DNA of 64,000 nt, taken from contig NC_064221.1 in the NCBI RefSeq assembly GCF_023101765.2, positions 11,217,465-11,281,464 on the forward strand. Reading direction: 5' to 3'. Positions 1-9,617 of the stretch are shown here, piece by piece. Below the pieces are notes generated by a model that saw nothing but the letters and a program-made list of their open reading frames with translations, had not been told where the DNA came from and ran no database searches. The DNA is from Spodoptera frugiperda. Taxonomy: Eukaryota; Arthropoda; Insecta; Lepidoptera; Noctuidae. Every line of letters starts with the position of its first letter. Within the stretch, counting starts at the first letter, position 1. A program made the translations under genes and the position numbers.

Positions 1-510
1 GGAGTTTCAACCCCCCCCCATATTATTTTTTTTGTCGATAAAATTAGATGTAGTACTCAGCCTTAACGGGTTAGAAGTCCCACCCCTATCACATTGTATA
101 TATTGTGACTCGATACAATTTACTGTGTCCTTTGACGATCGCAAGTATTAAGCGGAAACAATCTAAATTGACTTCACGCCTATATTCTCCCAGGGGGGTG
201 GCAGATGTGTACTCGTATTGGTTTCGGTTTTGTATGGTAATTACTTAATCTAATTGGGGGTTGAGTCGCATCGATATTCAGCAATTTCGAAATAAAACCC
301 TACAATAATTTTTTGATTACTAGCATTAAGCATTCTCAAATTTTTGACTTAAATGCGCTCAAATTCAACAATGTCTTACTCTACTTACTCTCTCTCTCTT
401 TCTCTTTTCTAAAGGAGTAATTTGATGACAAAATTATTAAGATTTTAAATTTTATTAATGACTTCATAATATGGTTATAAACAGCGTACTGAAACCTTTT
501 TGTAATACCC
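1..510. other. AT-rich non-coding stretch
   Basis: There is no supported gene. A run of nine C lies at 11-19 and a CT-rich stretch at about 388-408. I see nothing else. Confidence 0.6.
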
Positions 511-657
511 TTTTTTGAGGGGGGAAAATCATTCAATGGCTTCTTCTGCCTTAAACGAAGCGAGAGGGAGTGTCAGACTCTTACTGACTATAAAATAACC
601 CGTTCCTACTCCTGCTTTTCGAGCCGGGGCCCCGGTAACTAGGTAGTCCGCAACACC
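511..657 (-). repeat. Interspersed repeat family 1, copy 1
   Basis: The sequence runs from T6-GAGGGGGG to a GC-rich end near GGTAGTCCGC. It is the reverse complement of the copies at 6936-7066, 38701-38880 and 44960-45114. Shared landmarks are GAGTGTCAGACTC, a TCGAAAAGCAGGAG-like segment and a CCCCCTC-A(n) tail. The A-rich end suggests a retroposed element (inference). I know this kind of repeat as common in noctuid moths but cannot give it a formal name. Confidence 0.75.
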
Positions 658-1025
658 GAATTTTGTAATAACTTGTTGTAGTTTGTTGAACCTGTTTTAC
701 GCAAAAAATGATGTGTATTAAGAAAAAAAGGAAAGATGGTAATAGTTATGTAAGAAAACTTTATTAAGGCTAGCTTAAAGCAGTAATTGTGATGTTAGGA
801 AGATTCCTTCGTGTTATTTCATTGGACTATTTAGCTCGTAGCTGTAATTTATTAGCAGAAAAACTTCAATAACCAGCCCATACATATACATTATACATAG
901 ATATAAAATTGTAAGTTTTTCCAATATATTTGTGATACAAGTCCAGCGAGGTAATGTGATGAGATAACGTCAGCGCGCAGAAGACGGATTGCTGCGACAG
1001 CCTCCACACCAGGAATATTCACTAC
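658..1025. other. Non-coding, no recognised feature
   Basis: AT-rich sequence between a repeat and a tandem array. I see no gene. Confidence 0.5.
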
Positions 1026-1235
1026 ATACACACACACACATACACGTAGTGGTAACATAGATACATTGGTTACAAGTCCACTAACAAAAAAATAATACAC
1101 ACACATACATACACGTAGTGACAACATACAAACATTGGTTACAAGTCCACTAACAAAAAAATAATACACACACATACACACGCGTAGTGACAACATACAT
1201 ACATTGGTTACAAGTTTACTAACAAAAAATTGTAG
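1026..1235. repeat. 69-bp tandem repeat, three units
   Basis: GTAGTG recurs at 1046, 1115 and 1184, so the period is exactly 69 bp. Each unit holds a CA-rich stretch, an ACATTGGTTACAAG block and an A-rich run after CACTAAC. Because 69 is 23 codons, one minus-strand frame stays open through all units (891-1196) and gives a repetitive 101-residue translation. I read that frame as an artefact of the period, not a gene. Confidence 0.9.
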
Positions 1236-1915
1236 ACAAAACTTACATAGCTTTCTTCATGGCTTTCTTGACTGACGCCTCAACGCGTTTTTTAGTGTTC
1301 CTAGTTAGAACTACGGCCTAAATCCTTCGTGAAAATGTTTAAAGCAATACGTTGACTCTTTTAGCTTATTATATGTATAACTTAACTGACGAAAAATATA
1401 TATTACATTACTTTTAATATGTATAACAATATTAAACACGTGCTTCTGCCAACGCGTTCCCGTGAGAAGTGTTTGGAACACACTTGGTCAGCTTATGTCT
1501 TGTCTATATACCAAATTTAATTAAAATTCGTTCTATAGTTTCGGCATGATTGACGGACAAAAATCCAAATAAACAGTTGCATTTATAATATTAGTGTGAT
1601 TAACGACATTATTATACAATGTTACAAAGTAATACAAAATGTCTATAACACAATTAATAACAAAACATAATGAAATGTATCAGTTTGTTTGTTCATTTCC
1701 TTCGCGAGACGTGCTAATGTCTTAGTGCTTACAGTCGGAACAATCCCTCCACTCTCTGTGTTTTAGTGCTTGAGTGAAATTGTAGGATACTCGGCTTCGG
1801 GCTTCAGGCTAAGACGCGATGTTAAAGAGAAGAATTTAGAGATAAATCTGCGAATTAGATCTAGTTTATAAAAGGCTTTGTAAGTAAATACTAACTTTAC
1901 AATAATAAAACTGTA
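1236..1915. other. Non-coding, no recognised feature
   Basis: AT-rich sequence without a supported frame, repeat or RNA gene. Confidence 0.5.
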
Positions 1916-2009
1916 TATAATTGAAACTTAAAACGGGATATTTACCATGTTTTAAAAATCATAATAATTGAAAAACATGGTAAATATCCCGTTTTAAGTT
2001 CCAATTATA
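1916..2009. repeat. Near-perfect inverted repeat (38-bp arms)
   Basis: The arms are 1916-1953 and 1972-2009, complementary over 38 bp with one mismatch and separated by an 18-bp AT-rich loop. The core of the left arm is AACGGGATATTTACCATG. Possible identities are a foldback or MITE remnant, or the hairpin of a small-RNA locus. The sequence alone does not decide. Confidence 0.9.
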
Positions 2010-2492
2010 GTGTTAGTGACCATGTCAGTTTGAAAACTTATAAAGCCGTATAATTTCAAAAAAGACATAATTATTCAACTCGGCTTCCAGCAACCTAACA
2101 AAACAAACTCTTCGGTTTTTTAAGTATATTAGTATAGATATAGATTAACCGTCAGTATACAGGACAAAGTTAGAATCTTATAAAAAAAGTTAAAGTATGA
2201 AATTGTGGCCAATATTTATAATTGCAATCGATCTGTCTGCTGACTGGTGACTGGTAGTGGCTTCAGAGTTTAGTTAGTGTAATCGAGGGGCGACTCCGCG
2301 AACTTTGTACAAAGTACTCCGCAGTAACGGATAGTGGGACTTAGTGGGGATCTGCTTGTGATCGCTGGGACTGGCCCGGCCATGTTCTGTTTCAATTCAA
2401 TACTTTAAACTTATGTAGCTTGTGTTTAGGTTTAGATTATAAGAGTTTGTTATATGGTTAATTTTTCTATGAGACTTTGTTAGTTGGACTTA
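2010..2492. other. Non-coding, no recognised feature
   Basis: AT-rich sequence between the hairpin and a LINE fragment. I see no gene. Confidence 0.5.
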
Positions 2493-2785
2493 ATTTTTTT
2501 TTTTTTTGCATTCCGTAATATTCTTCTCAGTCGGTCTCTTAATTACTTAAGGTCGTCTACCTAGTCTGGTGCATGCATCAGTTGATGTATGACACTCCTC
2601 CAAGCGCCCCTGTACTCTGCGGCCTTTATAGCTTGTGGGACTTGCAGGCCGGTAGGGTTTTCACAGCATCTAACCAACGGGTTGGTGAACGGCCGCCAGG
2701 TATTTCCCCATTAACCCGACCAACAACCACCAGCTTCTCCAGATTGTCGGAGTTTGTACTCGCAACGATACAATCTATTCAGATC
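2493..2785 (-). mobile_element. 3' end of an RTE-like LINE (C-terminal fragment plus poly-A)
   Basis: On the minus strand a frame from about 2780 reads a GRSPTRWLDAVKTL segment. After a frameshift near 2650 it continues as QAIKAAEYRGAWRSVIHQLM and stops at TAG (2563-2561). A short 3' UTR and a poly-A tract follow (T run at 2493-2507 on the plus strand). The 'G.SPTRW.D.+K...G' and 'A....AWR..+' pattern is the C-terminal tail I know from arthropod endonuclease/reverse-transcriptase LINEs. An in-frame stop near 2785 and the absence of any RT sequence show 5' truncation. It is a dead fragment; the RTE assignment is from memory. Confidence 0.75.
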
Positions 2786-4682
2786 ATTCAGCTCGGTACG
2801 TCATACATACATAGGGCATAAAGTAACACCGCTGTACCAAAGAGTAGTCTAAAGGTACAGCTATAGGTTGGACTATGTAGTTATCCAAATAATTTTAAAG
2901 GACCCTACATAGTGCAGGAGTCCTTTAACATTCAATTCCATTTTCAAGCAGCCAGTTTAGTAGGTACTAAGAAGCCATGTTTGCGTGACTACAAGACTTT
3001 TGTTTTTATGTTCAAGCCCACCAGCTGTAAAGTCGTGCGTAATATTTTTTCTTCTAGTATAAACCACGTGGAAGTGAGACATCGCGCGAGTGTATCGGGG
3101 ATCATAAACCGACGCGTGTCACCGCGGCATACTTCGACAAACTTTACTCATAAATGTATTGTGGCTCTGTTACTTTTTTCTTTATAACATGAAGTCTTCT
3201 CTAATTCTCCAAAAGAGTATCTTATTAGTGAAGAAACTTACTAATGCGCTTTTACTGCCTGCCCCTTAGGTTGTAGGTGTGAATGTGGACATAGCGAGCA
3301 CTCCATGCTATGACATGCACGTAGCGCCGGGCACTGTCAATGTTTACCTATATAATACATGTCACATACATCACTTGAATTTTTGTACCTCACTGAAGTT
3401 TACTGTGTCAGAATTTTACCTGACGAGGCCGCAATGGCATCTTTGGTCTACAATTATCACACAATTACATTGCAGATTGTGTTTTCCTTTTTTTACCAAC
3501 TTCGTCACTGTACTAATTACAACTTTAAATATATGAATCCTTTCCTATCCGTAGATTATTTTTATTGTCCTTCATTTTGAGTACGTAATGTGATAAAGTA
3601 ATATACGTATGTCTAAAAAATACTATCAGATATTATGAGTAGAAGTGGTAAAGTTCAGTAAACTACGTTGTTCTGCCCACTCTCGTGTAGTACGGTCTGT
3701 AGTGGGCGGTAGTGGCGGCGATCTCGTTTGATCTCGTAATGCCTCAATGAGTGACGTCAGCGTCCCTCAGAGAGGTGTCGGCCAGCGAGGACGGAGGGTC
3801 ACGAGTTCGTGCTCAAGTACCTCCCAGAGAGGACCGACCTACTTCCCTCCATCGAACACCAAACGCATGTGGACAGCCTTTGTTTATAAACTGTACTATA
3901 ATCGTTTTAGTGAAATTGTTTCGTTAGCTATTTATTACCAAACTCTACTGATCAGCATTTATCTTAAATATTTGACATGTTTACCTTACATGAGGGTATC
4001 TTATGCCTTTACTTAGTGAACACACTTATACGGATAAGCGGTTGATAGAACGCATCAGAAGCAAGAGTCAATGTAAACTTGAAGATTACTCTATTTAAAA
4101 GGTTAAATTATAGTTAAGCAACTGAACATCTGATTTTACTACATATTCAGTTGCTATAGTGCTGAAATAGTAAATGAAATTGTGTGAAATAAAAGCATTC
4201 ACACAATAAGTAATAGAACTATAATCGCATCAAAATGATAAGACATTTCATTACGGAGCGAGCGACATCGCGACATCGCGACAGACTTCTTACAGCGTGG
4301 TGTGGGCGTAATGCAAGCGGGGAGCGGGCGTACCAGCGAGTTATATATATATAATGTTGTTAGAACAGCTACTACTTACAAGATATAATTAGCATTCTCA
4401 TTATGTGACAAACATTACTCTAAGATTAATGTTAAGTAGTTAAGTAGACGCAACATAAAAGTTTCCATAATATGTTAATTAACATACTAATGTCGTAATT
4501 TCCTTTAGGCCCACGCTTTGTATACTGGATGTAATGAATTATATGTCTAAATTATTTCTTTAGCTCACTAACGGCCGAAACCAACAACCAATGTTAATCT
4601 AAAACGTTTAGATCTATCTAGGTTTTTGGCAGAAATATCATAGAACTTATCTCAAAAATTGTTTACAAATGTGCAACAATAA
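2786..4682. other. Non-coding, no recognised feature
   Basis: Several open frames of 60-90 codons occur here, none with recognisable domains or codon structure. A TGACGTCA palindrome lies at 3752-3759 and a (TA)n run near 4342-4352. GC rises around 3700-3850 without a convincing exon. Confidence 0.5.
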
Positions 4683-4857
4683 CGTCACGCCTGTTGTGCC
4701 CGAAGGGGTAGGCAGAAGTGGACGTTACGGCACATAATCTAATATACAATATACATTACCACTTTTTAGCATTTTGTGTTATAAGTCCCTTGTAATAGGG
4801 GTGAAACTATTGTCAAATACCGAGCACAATTCCAGGCTCTGTGCTACCACTGAGAAT
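4683..4857 (-). repeat. SINE family A fragment (3' part)
   Basis: It is the reverse complement of the 3' body of the SINE at 24655-24940. It shares GGACTTATAACACAA-like sequence, CTACCCCTTCGG and the terminal GGCGTGAC motif. The tRNA-like head is missing, as expected for a 5'-truncated retroposed copy. Confidence 0.8.
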
Positions 4858-6309
4858 TATTTTAATCCAGATTTTATTTTGTCGTAAGAGTGAAGTGCTT
4901 CCATTTGTAACCCGCGATCAGAGAGGCCACGCCCCGGCACTAGTGCAGCACTATCGAGCTAATTATCTCTATCGATGTTTTTGCAGCAGTCGGGAAACAA
5001 GTGACTGTTGCCGCTGTTGGCGCTCGATGTTTTCAATTGGAGATAACACAACTATGGAAGCTGCTTTTTAAAGTTATGCTTGTCATGTTTTAGCTGAACA
5101 GCACTGTTCTGTGTTAACACAATATAGATAACATGACTGACGGGTAGGTATAGAATGGAGCCACCTAGTGTAAACCAAGTTCAAAACGCTTCTGCTGCAT
5201 ATAAACTATCGATCGTGCAATTAAGATTCACTTAAAACTGCATATCGTGTTATTAGATATTTATCTTCGAGACAAGACTATGAACTCGTTTGTTTCGATG
5301 TTTTTTCTCGAAGTAATTACAATAGGAAATAGCCTATAACCAGATTCATCTAGATTAGTATAACATATTGACGTATTCATTGGAAAATATAATAAATAAC
5401 AAACTAAGTAAACTCATAATAATACAAGTTTTTTAATGGGACAAGCTTGCCTCTCTTTTTCATTCCGCTGCAATATTGACATGAATAACTTTATACATGA
5501 TCCCGCAAAGAAATAAATCAGAAGAAACAATAAGAGGAGAAGTTAAAGAAAACGATAGTTTCCATAGCTTATCTCTTTACAATAATACTATACTATTATC
5601 TCTCCTCTCTCCAGTAATGCTACATCGGCGACATCGTTCAGCAGGTGTAGACGACGACATACCTCCTTATATCTGCCCATAACTCAGTAACTCAGGTAAC
5701 CATCAAAGATAGCGCGCGATGGCTGCGGCGCCCTTTGTCACCTCGCTCGTGAACGAGGCGACGGGGTGGTGGGACGCTACTATTTGCCATGCTCGTCTTG
5801 TGGGATAACAGAATACTATTTTTATGAAGATTTTAAGACTTAGGTCATTATTTTTTTTCAATAGCTAGCAATATTCCATAAAAGTTTTCTCAGTAGCCTC
5901 CAAATTTGAAAATGTAAGATTTCAGTAATTATATTATTCGATCATTATTTCCATTGAATATGATTTGTTTTTGGAAAATTCAATAAAGTCTACACAACAA
6001 TCACGCTCAACCACGAGTTCTCACGTCTCTCAACACGTCAAACATTTTCGAATCCTTACTGTCAGCAGTTGGTAGGGGTTTCACAGCAAATCCTATTTAG
6101 ACGGCGAGGCCCGGCGGGGGCCCGCCTCCCTCGAGACGCGGGGCCCAGGGACCCGTAGGCGTAACCTTATTATAAGTGTAACGCTCGCGATAACGCGCCG
6201 ATACCGTTTATTAACGATCTACTGACGAGATTGTCTCGCGAACGTGACAGCTGACAGTGTTACAAGAACATTATTATTATAAGGAAATATAATAATATGT
6301 CAGTATTTA
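4858..6309. other. Non-coding with a GC-rich islet
   Basis: There is no supported gene. A GC-rich patch at 6100-6165 (GGCGAGGCCCGGCGGGGGCC) and a 30-codon open frame at 5719-5808 stand out from AT-rich surroundings, but I cannot assign either to an exon. Confidence 0.45.
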
Positions 6310-6555
6310 GGCAGTTGTCCCACCGGCAACGATGAACGAGTAACGAGTAGAGCTAGAACTAGAAACGAGTGAAAACGAGTGAAAACAAAAACAAACAAGT
6401 GAAGCGAGCACTCGCCGGCAGTGTGAACAGTCGGCGATCAACTATTTGTATATGCATCTCTTTTGTTTACACGGAAAGTATATCTATTGTACGTTTCTTG
6501 AGCGAGAAAATAGCCGATAGTTAGTCGTTCACTCGCCGTTGGTGGGACAACTGCC
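6310..6555. mobile_element. MITE with TTA target duplication
   Basis: The terminal inverted repeats are GGCAGTTGTCCCACC at the left end and its exact complement at the right end. They extend imperfectly inward (AACGAGTAAC against GTTAGTCGTTC). The trinucleotide TTA flanks both ends (6307-6309 and 6556-6558). A 3-bp TWA duplication is typical of PIF/Harbinger transposons, so I infer a 246-bp non-autonomous member. There is no transposase. Confidence 0.8.
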
Positions 6556-6935
6556 TTAAACACTCGTTTGTTTTACAAGATTGTAATATAAAGACAAAAT
6601 ATATGACATAGCAATGATCATTAGTTATTAATGACTACACACTAGTGTGTACGACTCACCCACACACGCGACACTGGTTGAAACTTACCTGTAAACAAAC
6701 AACACACACAATTATGTGGATAGTACAACATTGTCATGTAGTGGCACTAGTACATGACACGTGACATGACAACGCGACATGCAAGCTGACAATTAACACA
6801 CAGTATGACATCGAGCACAGCTGGACACAAACACATCGTTATAGCGATCGTGTCGGTATTTACAATCATTCGATCTAAGTGGACATTTGTTTTGCGAATG
6901 TGAGAAATAGATTGTTTGACATGTTAAACAGCTGC
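6556..6935. other. Non-coding, no recognised feature
   Basis: CA- and GT-rich sequence. On the minus strand TTTACAG is followed by GTAAGT near 6690, which resembles a splice donor, but no coding exon is visible beside it. Confidence 0.4.
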
Positions 6936-7066
6936 GAACTGCCTAGCGGGCTACCGGGGTTCCAGCTCGAAATAGGATCGGGGCGGTTTTCAGTTAGCAA
7001 GAGTCTGACACTCGCCTCGCCCTAGGCGGCAGAAGTAATGGGATGATTATCCCCCTTAAAAAAATT
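6936..7066 (+). repeat. Interspersed repeat family 1, copy 2
   Basis: It starts near GCTGCGAACTGCCTAGCGGG, carries AAGAGTCTGACACTCGCCTC, and ends TTATCCCCCTTAAAAAAA. It matches the copies at 38701 and 44960 in order and orientation. Confidence 0.8.
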
Positions 7067-7084
7067 ACTAGGATATTTTAATGT

Positions 7085-7247
7085 GTCGTGGGTGCGTTTA
7101 CAAACATACAAGTTCACATCACACTCAGACCCGAAACAACAATTTGTGGATCACACAAAGAGTTACTACATGCGGAATTCAAACCTGCTACATGTTACGC
7201 GGCAGCTGGTTGCTCAGTGACCGCGTCAACCCTTGCAGTCAAATTTC
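7085..7247 (-). repeat. SINE family B copy
   Basis: It is the reverse complement of 47081-47258. Shared blocks include TGCGTTTACAAACATACAAG, ACAATTTGTGGATCACAC and a degraded B-box region before an ACGCGG segment. It is a decayed tRNA-headed retroposon. Confidence 0.8.
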
Positions 7248-8786
7248 AATAGACGCTGTTAATAAAAATTTATAGACCTATGATATATAGCAGTTAAATA
7301 TCACGTTATGCTTACTTCAGTTTCAAACCTCCCCACGTACCAGGGACTCAGAAACCTGCCTGTACTACTTGTAATTCTCTTGCAGAGCTGTCACGCTTGC
7401 TACAAAGATGGCCGCCAAACGCCTGACGCCTGTGATTCCACTGCACTCCAGATTTCCCAGGAGATGACATTTGAAACTACATGCTATATTATATTTACCT
7501 TCTATTTCAGTCATTCAGAAGCCAAATTAAATTATGTAAAATGAAAATCAAATATTGTTTGACGACTTTGCTTCCTTCAACTTAATACGTTGGCAGTTAT
7601 AAGAATAATTTGCTTGGAACGATGTTTTTGAAAAATGATAGATTCATTCATATGAATTGAACACGTAATTCGATTACAATAAAAATACTATACTAAATCT
7701 AACTTGAATTCGCCTACGACCTGCAACCCTTCCAATTCCCAAGACATTTATTTTTTAGTAGCATACCTAGAGCTTATAATGGTTGCTAGTTTGTAGCAAT
7801 TAGCGTATCCGTATAGTTAATTTAACATATCAGGTGTTAAATAAAAAGCAATTTATATGTATAAATAGTTCATTATCTAATCCCTGGCCGCTCCTTGCTA
7901 TGACGTCACACAGCAAGGACTCTTGACGATAGTTATCTCAAACGAATCCTATCTGAGCAGCAGCCACCGCCGGCGGATATGAGGTCGGCTGCCGGAAGTA
8001 CGTCACGGCGGCGCGGCGTAGAACAGTGCTGTGGTTGAGCCGACGTGGCAGGAAGTGGTAGTTACCCTTTGTATGTGCGATGTGCGTATTGTAGTGGGAG
8101 AGGAAATGGTGGAATTGCTCGCGTGTGGTCGTGTCCGGGCGGTAATGTGCTGTTTGTGGATGGCATCGTTTATTGTTAGACGTAGTGCCCGGTACATTAC
8201 AAATGTCTTCAAACAATACGTGTTACTGATAACCTTTTATTTAGGGTGGAGCTATTTCGTTTTCATATCCTTTTAAACAAACTGAAGAATGAAAATATAA
8301 TAACTATACTTAACTAAAATAAATGTGCAAAAATCACAATAAGTGAACACACACATTACACATACACACACACGATTCGTATTTTAAAGCAACGAATGAA
8401 AGTAATTAGCTCAGTGTTTGTCAACAATTTACATTTTATAACGAACACGCACAGATTGTTTATGTACTCGTAAAATCATCAAATCTAAATTAATACAACA
8501 GTTCACTATGTCTATAAGAGTGTAAAACTTCGTATATTTATATATTAAACCAATACAAAATTAGGAAAATAAATAAAACCTAACTTAAAGCGTCACAAAA
8601 ATTGTCCTCATCAGAGTCGCGAGGTAGGGAGCCCAATTTGAAACCAATTAAATATAATTGCTTATACCGTGGGAAGCACTAAATAAGTTGTTGAGCTACT
8701 TGCCTTCGTAAATACTCGGCGGGAGCATTTTTATAGTCTGTGGTGATCACTGAGCCACTTCACTTAATTGCACTAACTGTCTACAC
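7248..8786. other. Non-coding stretch with a CRE-centred hairpin
   Basis: I see no gene. A GC-richer patch around 7950-8050 gives overlapping short frames on both strands without recognisable domains. An 11-bp-stem hairpin lies at 7892-7919 and is listed separately. Confidence 0.5.
7892..7919. promoter_or_regulatory. Hairpin with a TGACGTCA centre
   Basis: TCCTTGCTATG pairs with CACAGCAAGGA (one wobble) around ACGTCA, so a full CRE palindrome (7901-7908) sits at the loop. Regulatory meaning is inferred only. Confidence 0.35.
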
Positions 8787-9211
8787 CAGGGGTTCCCAAT
8801 CTATTGGTCGCGACCCGTCGGTGGGTCCCGAGCGACTTTATCGGGCTCTGTCTCTGTCTGGGCTCTGTCTGCAGAACGACGCATCGACTAACCGTCTCAT
8901 TAATTAAATTTATTTTTTTCCTATCAGTAAAGGTTACCTACATTTCCTAAAGGTAGGTTCCGAGTTTCGCATTTTTTATGGATGGCAGGTAGATGGATCA
9001 CCTGATGGTAAGCAATAGACATCTACAACATTAGAGAAGTTTAAAGTGCGTTGCCGGTTTTTTGAGCGTTAGGAGTTTGAAGATGAGAATTTTCGATATT
9101 GGAGATTGGGAGGATTGTCCTACTCCCGTAAGCACTCACACTACGAAAGAAGGCAAGCGTTAACGACTTGCCATAGATACGTTTTAGTCTAGGCAACTTT
9201 GGGAAACACTA
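8787..9211. mobile_element. hAT-like MITE, carrying a nested repeat
   Basis: The left terminus CAGGGGTTCCCAA and the inverted right terminus TTGGGAAACACTA match at 10 of 13 positions. The flanking octamers GTCTACAC (8779-8786) and GTCTCTAC (9212-9219) agree at 6 of 8, fitting an eroded 8-bp hAT duplication. CAGGGGTTCCCAA-type ends followed by GTCGCGACCC are typical of hAT MITEs. The element is interrupted by repeat family 2 at 8972-9165. There is no transposase. Confidence 0.7.
8972..9165 (-). repeat. Interspersed repeat family 2, copy 1 (nested)
   Basis: On the plus strand it begins T6-ATGG and contains GATCACCTGATGGTAAGCAA and GTGCGTTGCCGG. Read on the minus strand it ends TTACCATCAGGTGATC...CCAT-A(n), like the copies at 20208, 43632 and 52618. 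It lies inside the hAT-like MITE and so inserted after it. Confidence 0.8.
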
Positions 9212-9239
9212 GTCTCTACAGACTTCAGCTTAAGCTGTG

Positions 9240-9292
9240 GGTAGGGTAACGGCGGGGGCGGGTAGCGGGGCGGGGGCGGAGCGGGAGCGGAC
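9240..9292 (+). other. G-rich tract
   Basis: Runs of GGGGG, GGGG and GGG recur (GGCGGGGGCGGGTAGCGGGG and onward). Such spacing could support a G-quadruplex. No gene is attached to it. Confidence 0.5.
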
Positions 9293-9423
9293 AGACTTTA
9301 TATCAGTATTGGCATTTAAAGTCGTTAAATGATAGTAATGTGTCCGCTCGAGACACTTCATTGCTAGTTATATTGCTACTCATAGCGTCCATTTTACATT
9401 CATAGTGTGCTTACAAGTCTGAC

Positions 9424-9540
9424 TGCCGTATTCAGAGACTTTTAATGATTATTTAAACTATTCCAACGTAAGGATTTTGTTCTAAGAACAATTGCTAAGG
9501 ACTGGGTTAAGGAACCATTAAATGACACTGAGTACGGCGA
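9424..9540. mobile_element. Palindromic MITE (family P), full-length copy
   Basis: The left end TGCCGTATTCAGAGA and the right end TGACACTGAGTACGGCG are inverted copies, and the complementarity continues through most of about 116 bp. Related copies lie at 18030-18117 and 23081-23195. It has no coding capacity; the superfamily is not clear from the sequence. Confidence 0.75.
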
Positions 9541-9617
9541 TTAGTAGTTCAGTCTGAGCTAATACAGTTTTTGTATTATTTTTTAACAAAGCAATTTAAG
9601 CCGAATTAGCCCTTCCC

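Noticed and set aside
891..1196. 101-codon minus-strand frame with repeated MLSLRVCMCVYYFF
   Set aside because: It exists because the 69-bp tandem unit is a multiple of three; no start context, domain or codon signal supports a gene.
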